Assembly (NCBI RefSeq): GCF_000294495.1
Contig: NC_018526.1
Location: 1,178,001 to 1,242,000, forward strand
Source of the DNA: Streptococcus suis S735
GTDB lineage: Bacteria; Bacillota; Bacilli; Lactobacillales; Streptococcaceae
Reading direction: 5' to 3'
DNA: 64,000 bases
The position numbers and the translations under genes are program-made. Positions 28,280 through 36,989 of this stretch are shown here, one piece after another; the stretch's first letter is position 1, and each line of letters begins with the position of its first letter. Under the pieces are notes generated by a model. It had not been told where the DNA came from. It saw only the letters and a program-made list of their open reading frames with translations, and ran no database searches.

Positions 28280-30292
28280 ATGAATACTAAGAAATGGAGA
28301 ACATCGCTCCTAATACCAGGAATAGTATTATTTGGAACTGTTGCTCTAGTGAATAATGTATCGGCACAAGAAGTAAAAAATACCATCATCAGCGCAAAAC
28401 AACCTGATGGGGGACAGGCTACTTCAAAGGCGGTTAATGTCAAAATACCAGCAGTAGTACGACTATTTGGTCGTGAGCTTCTAGAAAATGAATTTAAATT
28501 TGAGCTTAGAGAAGCGAATGGCGAGGAACTCCCTGTCCTTGATACAGCTCAAAATACAAAAGAGGGTCAAGTTAGATTTAAAAATCTATCATTCGATAAG
28601 CCTGGCAAATACTGGTATACAATTTCAGAAGTAAAAGATGAGCTTGGTGGTATTGAGTATGATTCGAAATATATTGTAGCAAAAATAACTGTAGAAGATC
28701 GAAACGGGCAATTACAGGCAATGATCGAATTTATTGATAATGACAATGTCTTTAACAATTTCTATACACCTGCTCCAGCTGCTGCTAGTCTTTCGATAAA
28801 AAAAGTCCTCGAGGGACGTACCTTAAACACCGGTGAATTCGAATTTGTTTTAAAAAATGAAAAAGGCGATGAAATCGAAAAGGTAAGCAATCAAGCAGAT
28901 GGTTCTGTAAACTTTAGTGCCCTAACATTTACAAAAGAGGGAACCTATACCTACACTGTTTCAGAAGTTGATGGTGGACTTGGCGATATTATCTATGACA
29001 AATCAGATATTAAGGCCACTGTTACTGTGAAAGATAACAATCACGGACAACTAGTCTCAACAGTGACTTATGAAAATAGCGATCAAATCTTCGAGAATAT
29101 TTTGAATCCTGGGAAGTTAATAGCGCCAACCACGGATAGCGTTATTACTGATAATGAAGTCTCTAAGGAAGCAATGACCGGTAAAGAGAAGGGAAATATC
29201 GAACCCCCTAAAGAGCAAATAGCTAATGAAGAGAAGGATAATATTGAAGCCTCTGAAAAACAGATGCCAAGCATTGTGAACGACATGGTCGTAACACCTG
29301 AAAAGCAAATGACTAATAAAGAGAACGATAAGGTTGTAATCTCTGAAAAACAAATGCCGAGTGTTGTGAACGAAAATGCCGTAACACCTGAAAAGCAAAT
29401 GACTAATAAAGAGAACGATAATATTGAAACCTCTGAAAAACAGATGCCGAGTGTTGTGAACGAAAATGCCGTAACACCTGAAAAGCAAATGACTAATAAA
29501 GAGAAGGATAATATTGAAACCTCTGAAAAACAGATGCCGAGTGTTGTGAACGAAAATGCCGTAACACCTGAAAAGCAAATGACTAATAAAGAGAAGGATA
29601 ATATTGAAACCTCTGAAAAACAAATGCCAAGCATTGTGAACGACATGGTCGTAACACCTCAAGAACAAATGGCTAATAAAGAGAACGATAAGGTTGTAAT
29701 CTCTGAAAAACAGATGCCAAGCATTGTGAACGACATGGTCGTAACACCTCAAGAACAAATGGCTAATAAAGAGAACGATAAGGTTGTAATCTCTGAAAAA
29801 CAGATGCCAAGCATTGTGAACGACATGGTCGTAACACCTCAAGAACAAATGGCTAATAAAGAGAACGATAAGGTTGTAATCTCTGAAAAACAGATGCCAA
29901 GCATTGTGAACGACATGGTCGTAACACCTCAAGAACAAATGGCTAATAAAGAGAACGATAAGGTTGAAACCTCTGAAAAACAGATGCCTGTTAATGAGAA
30001 GGACAATGCCGTAACACCTGAAAAGCAAATGGCTAATAAAGAGAAGGAAAATATCGAAACCTCTAAAAAACAGATACCTGTTAATGAGAACAACCAAAAT
30101 GGTACAGTCGAAGAAAATTCAAACACTAAACCAACAACTGAAAAAACAGACAAGCAGGAGACTTCAACATTTAAAACCGAAACTGCTAAGCAAATCTTAC
30201 CAGTAACTGGTGAGAAAGGAAGTTTATGGTTATTGACAAGTGGTATTATCGGGCTTGCAATTGCGTTATTTACACGTAAACGTAAATTATAA
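28280..30292 (+). CDS. sao: LPXTG surface antigen Sao with 30-residue repeats
   Basis: A 670-residue wall-anchored protein, the length I recall for S. suis Sao. A signal peptide (about 1-30, ending NNVSAQ) is followed by two pilin-like Ig domains, each with Lys, FXF and YTISE or YTVSE blocks (about 45-165 and 170-275). Nine 30-residue repeats of the type EKQMPSIVNDMVVTPEKQMT come next (29255-30064), then a short degenerate end and the sorting signal LPVTG with a hydrophobic stretch and KRKL tail. The ATG at 28280 has AAAAGGAT upstream; the frame extends 21 codons further without a ribosome site. Sao is a known immunogen of S. suis; repeat number varies among strains. Confidence 0.92.
   Translation: MNTKKWRTSLLIPGIVLFGTVALVNNVSAQEVKNTIISAKQPDGGQATSKAVNVKIPAVVRLFGRELLENEFKFELREANGEELPVLDTAQNTKEGQVRFKNLSFDKPGKYWYTISEVKDELGGIEYDSKYIVAKITVEDRNGQLQAMIEFIDNDNVFNNFYTPAPAAASLSIKKVLEGRTLNTGEFEFVLKNEKGDEIEKVSNQADGSVNFSALTFTKEGTYTYTVSEVDGGLGDIIYDKSDIKATVTVKDNNHGQLVSTVTYENSDQIFENILNPGKLIAPTTDSVITDNEVSKEAMTGKEKGNIEPPKEQIANEEKDNIEASEKQMPSIVNDMVVTPEKQMTNKENDKVVISEKQMPSVVNENAVTPEKQMTNKENDNIETSEKQMPSVVNENAVTPEKQMTNKEKDNIETSEKQMPSVVNENAVTPEKQMTNKEKDNIETSEKQMPSIVNDMVVTPQEQMANKENDKVVISEKQMPSIVNDMVVTPQEQMANKENDKVVISEKQMPSIVNDMVVTPQEQMANKENDKVVISEKQMPSIVNDMVVTPQEQMANKENDKVETSEKQMPVNEKDNAVTPEKQMANKEKENIETSKKQIPVNENNQNGTVEENSNTKPTTEKTDKQETSTFKTETAKQILPVTGEKGSLWLLTSGIIGLAIALFTRKRKL
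29255..30064 (+). repeat. Nine 90-bp tandem repeats within sao
   Basis: Nine in-frame units begin at 29255, all exactly 90 bases. Units fall into two sequence types, SVVNENAVTPEKQMTNKE and SIVNDMVVTPQEQMANKE, arranged in blocks (1; 2-4; 5-8), with unit 9 divergent. A partial unit precedes and a decayed one follows. The blocks suggest recent duplication by slippage or recombination. Confidence 0.95.
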
Positions 30293-30403
30293 TAATCACC
30301 TAACTGATACAGTTCTAAAGGATGAGAACAAGTCCAGTACTGCTTCTCTAGATTCGCTTCAACATCTCGCACAACTTACAGAGTGTGACAGACTTAAAAT
30401 CAA

Positions 30404-30455
30404 CCACAAAGCCCTCGCTAAGCTTATACATCTAGCGAGGGCTTTATATTTATTT
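30404..30455 (+). terminator. Terminator of sao
   Basis: AAAGCCCTCGCTA and TAGCGAGGGCTTT form a 13-bp stem with a 12-base loop, followed by T-rich sequence. The 110 bases between the sao stop and this hairpin contain no gene I recognise. Confidence 0.75.
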
Positions 30456-30489
30456 TTTATAATCTTTTAGTTTTCGGTTAGTATAGCCA

Positions 30490-30656
30490 TTTCGTTTGCT
30501 TTTAGTACTCGCTTCAAAGGTTCTCCGAACCTTTGAAGGCTGGAGATAAGTCGAAGCAAGTTTGCCTCAATAGCTACAGGTTGCTAGAACAGCCTAAAGG
30601 CCGTTCTAGGTTGGAAATATTTCCTCGCTCGTCAAAGTAATAAAAGATAAACTAAA
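30490..30656 (+). repeat. MITE-like repeat, family B, copy 1
   Basis: A 167-bp element whose ends are inverted repeats: TTTCGTTTGCTTTTAGTA on the left and the complement of TTTAGTTTATCTTTTATTAC on the right. The interior has hairpins (CAAAGGTTC / GAACCTTTG and AGAACAGCC / GGCCGTTCT). The same ends recur at 56177-56323. No coding capacity. Confidence 0.65.
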
Positions 30657-30725
30657 TGATTATAATGTTTGATAGAGTGAGGGGGCGGAGTAATAAGATA
30701 TCTTATCCGGCTACTCCCATATTTA

Positions 30726-31730
30726 TCACTTAGTTGATTTACGTACTTTGATTCCGTGGTTAAGAACTACCTCACGGTTTTCCAACTCTTCCTTGTGCAT
30801 GATTTTGGTAAGCATGCGCATAGCAATTGCACCAATATCATATAGTGGCTGATTGATAGAGGTCAGGTTTGGACGGGTAAACTTAGTCACTAGGGAATCA
30901 TCACTTGTGATGATTTCAAAATCTTCCGGAACCTTGATGCCCATATCACTGACACCGTTCAATAGACCTGCAGCAATCTCATCTTCTGCAACATAAGCTG
31001 CAGTTGCTCCGGCATTCAAAATACGTTCTGCTAGAGCGTAGCCTTCCTCGTATTTATACTTGGATTCAAAAACCAATCCTTCGTTAAACTCGATTCCGTT
31101 GTCCTTCAAGCCTTGTTTGTAGCCTGCAAAACGAACTTTACCGTTGATGTCATCTACAAGCGGCCCTGATACAAAGGCAATTTTCTTGTTGTTCTTAGCT
31201 AATAGATTGACTGCATCAACACTAGCGGCAGCGTAGTCAATATTGACGCTAGGTAATTGGTGCTCCAAGTCCACGGTACCAGCTAAAACAATCGGTGTAC
31301 GTGAGCGTGAAAACTCCGCACGAATCTTGTCTGTCAAATGATAGCCCATGAAAATGATTCCGTCCACCTGTTTTGAGAATAGGGTATTTACCACATTGAT
31401 TTCTTTCTCATCATTTTCATCACTGTTTGCTAGGACGATATTGTATTTGTACATATCGGCAATATCATCAATACCTTTGGCCAAGGTTGCAAAATAAGCA
31501 TTAGCAATATTTGGAATCACAACCCCCACAGTGGTAGTCTTCTTGCTGGCCAATCCACGTGCAACAGCATTCGGACGATAATCCAAGCGGTCGATGACTT
31601 CTAATACTTTTTTACGAGTATTTTCCTTTACGTTTTTATTCCCATTTACCACGCGCGATACTGTCGCCATGGATACACCTGCTTCGCGGGCAACGTCATA
31701 AATCGTTACCGTATCGTCAGTGTTTAACAT
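30726..31730 (-). CDS. ccpA: Catabolite control protein A
   Basis: A 334-residue LacI-family regulator. The N-terminal helix-turn-helix and hinge read VTIYDVAREAGVSMATVSRV and YRPNAVARGLASKKT; the remainder is the periplasmic-binding-protein-like domain that binds HPr-Ser46-P. CcpA mediates carbon catabolite control at cre sites. The divergent pepQ partner is the usual Firmicute arrangement. AAGGGAG lies about 10 bases before the ATG. A cre-like site overlaps its likely promoter. Confidence 0.97.
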   Translation of the reverse strand: MLNTDDTVTIYDVAREAGVSMATVSRVVNGNKNVKENTRKKVLEVIDRLDYRPNAVARGLASKKTTTVGVVIPNIANAYFATLAKGIDDIADMYKYNIVLANSDENDEKEINVVNTLFSKQVDGIIFMGYHLTDKIRAEFSRSRTPIVLAGTVDLEHQLPSVNIDYAAASVDAVNLLAKNNKKIAFVSGPLVDDINGKVRFAGYKQGLKDNGIEFNEGLVFESKYKYEEGYALAERILNAGATAAYVAEDEIAAGLLNGVSDMGIKVPEDFEIITSDDSLVTKFTRPNLTSINQPLYDIGAIAMRMLTKIMHKEELENREVVLNHGIKVRKSTK

Positions 31731-31805
31731 ACGTTATGTACTCCCTTTCAATAGTTCTGGTTCTATGAAAATTACGCTTTCACTCAAGTATAGTGTATCA
31801 CTTTT

Positions 31806-31819
31806 TGAAACCACTTTCA
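31806..31819. promoter_or_regulatory. cre-like CcpA operator between ccpA and pepQ
   Basis: TGAAACCACTTTCA differs by one base from the cre consensus TGWAANCGNTNWCA and is nearly palindromic. On the minus strand it lies about where the -35 region of ccpA would be, upstream of TATACT, so it could mediate autoregulation. Confidence 0.5.
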
Positions 31820-31939
31820 AGAGATAAACTCTATTTTTTTGATAATACTTGCAATTTTTTTCATTTTTTGAAACAATAGTCTATATAATAAACGAAAATT
31901 TCACTTTTTTTACCACTACATGCTAGAAAGGTCTCCACT

Positions 31940-33025
31940 ATGTCAAAATTACATCATGTTAAATCCTACTTAGAAGCCAACAAAATGGACTTGGCCATCT
32001 TCTCTGATCCAGTTAGCATCTATTATCTGACTGGCTATCATAGTGATCCTCATGAACGCCACATGATGCTCTTTGTTATGCCTGACCACGACTCACTACT
32101 CTTTCTCCCTGCCTTGGATGTAGAGCGTGCGGTTGCGACTGTTGATTTTCCTGTAGCCGGCTATATGGACTCAGAAAATCCATGGCAGATTATCAAGAGC
32201 AAATTGCCACAAAAATCTTTCTCAGCAATCTGTGCAGAATTTGATAATTTGAATTTAACCCGCTACCATGGTCTTCAGTCTATCTTTAGCCAACCATTTT
32301 CAGACATTACACCTCTGATTAATACTATGAAATTGATCAAGTCTCGTGATGAAATTGAAAAAATGCTGGTTGCTGGAGAGTTTGCAGATAAGGCTATGCA
32401 GGTTGGTTTCAATAACATCTCACTCGATGTAACTGAAACTGATATTATTGCTCAGATTGAATTTGAAATGAAAAAGCAAGGCATCTCAAAAATGAGCTTT
32501 GAGACCATGGTCTTAACAGGTGACAATGCCGCAAATCCACATGGTATTCCCTCAACAAACAAAATCGAGAATAACGCTCTGCTATTGTTCGACCTAGGCG
32601 TGGAAGCTTTGGGCTATACGTCTGATATGACACGGACTGTCGCTGTCGGTAAACCCGATCAGTTTAAAAAAGATATTTACAACTTGACTCTGGAGGCTCA
32701 CATGGCAGCTGTCAATATGATTAAGCCTGGTGTGACTGCTGGCGAGATTGACTATGCCGCTCGCTCTGTGATTGAAAAAGCAGGTTATGGCGAGTACTTC
32801 AACCACCGACTCGGTCACGGTTTGGGAATGAGTGTCCATGAATTCCCATCGATTATGGAAGGCAATGATTTGGTCATCGAAGAAGGTATGTGTTTCTCTG
32901 TCGAACCAGGTATTTACATCCCTGGAAAAGTTGGTGTTCGTATCGAGGATTGTGGTTACGTTACCAAAAATGGCTTTGAAGTCTTTACAAAAACACCAAA
33001 AGAATTACTGTATTTTGAAGGATAA
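31940..33025 (+). CDS. pepQ: Xaa-Pro dipeptidase (M24 family)
   Basis: A 361-residue metallopeptidase that cleaves Xaa-Pro dipeptides. The N-terminal creatinase-like domain is followed by the pita-bread domain with metal ligands in LFDLGVEALGYTSDMTRT, HRLGHGLGMSVHE, SVEPGIYIPG and RIEDCGYV. TAGAAAGG precedes the ATG. It is divergent from ccpA, as in other lactic acid bacteria, and may share its cre site. Confidence 0.95.
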   Translation: MSKLHHVKSYLEANKMDLAIFSDPVSIYYLTGYHSDPHERHMMLFVMPDHDSLLFLPALDVERAVATVDFPVAGYMDSENPWQIIKSKLPQKSFSAICAEFDNLNLTRYHGLQSIFSQPFSDITPLINTMKLIKSRDEIEKMLVAGEFADKAMQVGFNNISLDVTETDIIAQIEFEMKKQGISKMSFETMVLTGDNAANPHGIPSTNKIENNALLLFDLGVEALGYTSDMTRTVAVGKPDQFKKDIYNLTLEAHMAAVNMIKPGVTAGEIDYAARSVIEKAGYGEYFNHRLGHGLGMSVHEFPSIMEGNDLVIEEGMCFSVEPGIYIPGKVGVRIEDCGYVTKNGFEVFTKTPKELLYFEG

Positions 33026-33028
33026 AAA

Positions 33029-33063
33029 ATAGCCTCCTACAAATCTGTAGGAGGTTGTTTATT
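33029..33063. terminator. Bidirectional terminator between pepQ and tgt
   Basis: CCTCCTACA-AATC-TGTAGGAGG flanked by AAAAATAG and TTGTTT, between two converging genes. Confidence 0.8.
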
Positions 33064-34209
<1,146 letters not shown>

Positions 34210-34525
34210 TTATTTACCTCCCGCTAGGAAAAACAGTCCTAGGATATTAGTTCTGGATTCACAGTTCAGCTCTTTCATACCATCCATAAAAGCACTTTAC
34301 CTGGAAATACAGTTTCTCAATCTTGCATGGTCTAATCTATCAGAATGTCTTTAATGTTCTCGCTTATTTCAGTGATATTTGCCTTTTCTTCTACTTATTT
34401 AATAGTAAATAGATAGGCGCATCACAACAAACTGACAAATTCCCACAGCACCTTCTAGTCTATCAAAAAAAGCCTAGCTTGTCATCTAGAATTATGTTAC
34501 AATGTTGGGTAAGGAGGTTATGTAG

Positions 34526-35368
34526 ATGTTTACAATTTCTAATATACGTGAGCGGGCTCGCCAAACGCTAAACGAGACACCTGGTATCTATCAAGTGGCC
34601 GTCATCCCCGTCACTATTTCTGTTATCGTTCAGTTAATTTCTTTCTCTCGCAATAGCCTTGCTGGAGTGTCGGCTGAGGAACTTGCTAGTCCGAGCTACT
34701 TTATTTCTACCTCTTTGTTTCCAGTATTTTACGGATTGCTACTAGGAATGTTGTCATTATCAGTCATATGGACTATCTTCAATATCATCAAAGGGGGCAA
34801 AACTACCACATCATTCAAAGATTCCTTGAGCATTTTCAATCATAAAGATTTCTGGAAAATCTTTCGAACTTACATTTTAAAAAGTTTCTTGCTCTTCCTT
34901 TGGGGACTACTGTTTTACCTTGGTATCGGTCTACTTATCGGTGCTGGAACGATGATTACGATTATAGCTGCATCCAGTCAATCCTTAGACCCTGATGCAC
35001 TTCCTATGGAAATCCTTGCCATACTAGGGCTAATGGCCATGGGAGGTATCCTACTTATGGTTTTAGGAATTGCTCTTTATATTCCACAAATCTATGCTTA
35101 CTCACAGGTAGAATATATCTTGTTTGAACAATTGGAACGCGAAGAATATACAGGTGCCTTTTCAATCATTAAATCTAGTCGAAAGTTGATGAAAGGTTAC
35201 AAGTTTAAACGCTTTACACTTGATTTATCCTTCATCGGCTGGTTCCTTCTTGTCATTATTACATTTGGCCTGGCTGGTTTATATGTATGGCCGTATCACT
35301 ATGCTGCACAAATGCACTTCCATGAAGAAATTTTAGATGATCAGGCTAAGAAAATGAGTTACGTATAA
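34526..35368 (+). CDS. DUF975 family integral membrane protein
   Basis: A 280-residue protein with about five or six hydrophobic segments. It starts FTISNIRERARQTLNETPG, the amphipathic N-terminus typical of DUF975 proteins, and includes GLLLGMLSLSVIWTIFNIIKG and the charged SIIKSSRKLMKGYKFKRF. Function unknown. AAGGAGG precedes the ATG by eight bases; an extended -10 (TGTTACAAT) is just upstream. Confidence 0.8.
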   Translation: MFTISNIRERARQTLNETPGIYQVAVIPVTISVIVQLISFSRNSLAGVSAEELASPSYFISTSLFPVFYGLLLGMLSLSVIWTIFNIIKGGKTTTSFKDSLSIFNHKDFWKIFRTYILKSFLLFLWGLLFYLGIGLLIGAGTMITIIAASSQSLDPDALPMEILAILGLMAMGGILLMVLGIALYIPQIYAYSQVEYILFEQLEREEYTGAFSIIKSSRKLMKGYKFKRFTLDLSFIGWFLLVIITFGLAGLYVWPYHYAAQMHFHEEILDDQAKKMSYV

Positions 35369-35397
35369 AATAAGAGCGATATTTGCTCTTATTTTTA
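35366..35397 (+). terminator. Terminator of the DUF975 gene
   Basis: AAATAAGAGC-GATATTT-GCTCTTATTT followed by T-rich sequence; overlaps the stop codon. Confidence 0.8.
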
Positions 35398-35442
35398 TAT
35401 ACGCTTTTATGTCTATATTTAAGAAAAAAAATATAGTAATAA

Positions 35443-35472
35443 TTGGTACAAACATTTGGATTGTGTTATACT
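35443..35472 (+). promoter_or_regulatory. Promoter of the putative small RNA
   Basis: TTGGTA (35443-35448), an 18-bp spacer and TATACT (35467-35472); a TGTGT just before the -10 strengthens it. Confidence 0.55.
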
Positions 35473-35478
35473 ATGACT

Positions 35479-35630
35479 GAGGAGCGACAAAGGACTATTT
35501 TAGCCTGCTTGGTATTGGAGCAGATTTCTTCCTTTCTATTTTTTACGCCATGTGTAGTAATTTATTCCAATTCTAAGTGCTCCTCCTTAGAGTCATCCGG
35601 CAGTTCAATGGTTCATTGAGCTGCTTTTTC
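35479..35630 (+). ncRNA. Putative structured small RNA of about 150 nt (6S-like?)
   Basis: A promoter upstream and a strong intrinsic terminator (GCAGTTCAATG / CATTGAGCTGC plus T5, 35600-35630) bound a stretch with no ORF. The 5' end GAGGAGC pairs with GCTCCTC near 35578, and ATTGGA near 35515 pairs with TCCAAT near 35567, giving a long interrupted rod with internal bulges. That architecture and size recall 6S RNA, but I cannot confirm the family. The next gene downstream is convergent, so this is not an mRNA leader. Confidence 0.5.
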
Positions 35631-35663
35631 GATGAAAAAAGTCGGATAAATATACCCGACTTA

Positions 35664-36101
35664 TTAGTATTGTTCTTTCATTTCAAGATATTCAATCTTG
35701 ATACATTTATTCATGACAATATCGTTACGACCTGCCTGACGCAATTGTTTTTCTGCTTCTTGGCTTTCTAAACCGAGTTGAGCCCAGAAAACTTTGGCGT
35801 TCGACTGGATAAATTCCTGTGCTACCTCTGGTAAAAATTCACTTCTGCGGAAAACATCTACAATATCAATAGGTTGGTCAATCTCTGCTAGACTACTATA
35901 GACCAACTCGCCTAAAATAGTCCCACCAGCAGCCTTGGGATTAACTGGAATAATTTTATAGCCCGCTTCCTGCATGAGCTTGGAAACGCGGTAGGCTGCC
36001 GTCTCTTCTCGACTAGACAAACCGACCACTGCAATGGTCTTAGCATTTTTCAGATAGTCAAAGATAATGTCCTGACTAGGATTTTGGAAGGAATAAGACA
36101 T
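35664..36101 (-). CDS. CoA-binding domain protein (YccU-like)
   Basis: A 145-residue Rossmann-fold protein. TIAVVGLSSREETAAYRVSKLM and YKIIPVNPKAAGGTILGE form the CoA-binding fold; VFWAQLGLESQEAEKQL and NDIVMNKCIKIEYLEM complete the family pattern. The exact role is not established. GGAGG lies six bases before the ATG. The 119-base gap to the downstream lipoprotein gene has no feature beyond a small hairpin. Confidence 0.85.
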   Translation of the reverse strand: MSYSFQNPSQDIIFDYLKNAKTIAVVGLSSREETAAYRVSKLMQEAGYKIIPVNPKAAGGTILGELVYSSLAEIDQPIDIVDVFRRSEFLPEVAQEFIQSNAKVFWAQLGLESQEAEKQLRQAGRNDIVMNKCIKIEYLEMKEQY

Positions 36102-36220
36102 AGAGACCTCCTTTAATGTATATTAAATGTTAGAATCAATAAAAGCTTAATGAATAAGGTGTGCTATAACACAATCTTGTCAGTTTTAACTCGTTACTGA
36201 TTATAGCTTGTCTACCTTGA

Positions 36221-36976
36221 TTATTTTTTAGCAATTTGGTACACAACATCCTTAACTTGGCCGATAACCTTTTTAAGATTGGTACGCTTTTTATCATCTC
36301 CTGGATCTAAGGAATAATAGATTGAACCCACAACCACGGAGTCATCATAAGCAGCTGTTGATTCCATCCGATAAAAAGTCAGACGAGCTAATTTTTGATC
36401 TGTTAATAACTGTCGCCCAACCTGCCATTCCTGACCATTGATTGTGACAACCGTCTTTTCACTGAAAGAATGATTTGTTTCAACCATCCGTGCTTCTAAT
36501 TCCTCCGGCGTCATATTGCGACCGTCTTCCAATGGAGACTGATTAAAAGCATTGATATTATAGATTTGAACCATGTAATTGCTTCCCCCCTCTTTAACAT
36601 CGTAGACTGCAGCGACCGTCTCATCCTTAGTATTTTCTGCATTAATTGTCCAAGTAGATGGCACATCATAATAACGGAAATATTCCTTGATATTCCCATT
36701 TTCATCTTTTTCAGCAACACCATTATTGGCCGCATAAATCTTGTGGCCTTTTTGTGTTTCGTCGGCAGGTGGTGTACTATTAACAGCTACAACCTCTGCA
36801 TTTGCTAAAACATTGAACTGTTCGTTCGTAGTATCCTGTTTTTCTTGCAAAATCGGTAAGGTGGTTGAAAACTCTTCCCCTGAAGAAGCTGGTGTTTTCT
36901 CAGTCTTCTGCGATGCTTTTCCGCAACCTGCAAGTAGAAGACTACATAGACCAATACAAAGAATTAATTTTTTCAT
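36221..36976 (-). CDS. Lipoprotein of unknown function
   Basis: A 251-residue secreted lipoprotein. The signal peptide MKKLILCIGLCSLLLAGC has a LLAGC lipobox with Cys18. After a Ser/Thr/Glu linker the protein has no family I recognise; it is rich in beta-type sequence (YFRYYDVPSTWTINAENT, YMVQIYNINAFNQSP). ATG at 36976 has AAAGGAAAA upstream; ATG codons further upstream lie inside polA and lack ribosome sites. It begins 13 bases after the polA stop and may be co-transcribed. Confidence 0.8.
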   Translation of the reverse strand: MKKLILCIGLCSLLLAGCGKASQKTEKTPASSGEEFSTTLPILQEKQDTTNEQFNVLANAEVVAVNSTPPADETQKGHKIYAANNGVAEKDENGNIKEYFRYYDVPSTWTINAENTKDETVAAVYDVKEGGSNYMVQIYNINAFNQSPLEDGRNMTPEELEARMVETNHSFSEKTVVTINGQEWQVGRQLLTDQKLARLTFYRMESTAAYDDSVVVGSIYYSLDPGDDKKRTNLKKVIGQVKDVVYQIAKK

Positions 36977-36989
36977 ACTTTTTCCTTTC

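Noticed and set aside
29117..30097. Long open frames (up to 326 codons) on the strand opposite the sao repeats
   Set aside because: They exist because the 90-bp repeat keeps antisense frames open. They have no ribosome site or recognisable domain, and mirror the repeat exactly.
30293..30403. A gene remnant between the sao stop and its terminator
   Set aside because: A short frame is open there but matches nothing I recognise and lacks a start signal.
30660..30725. Terminator downstream of ccpA
   Set aside because: The sequence has a palindromic core (AAGATATCTT with GGAGTA/TACTCC arms) but no T-run, so I could not support a terminator.
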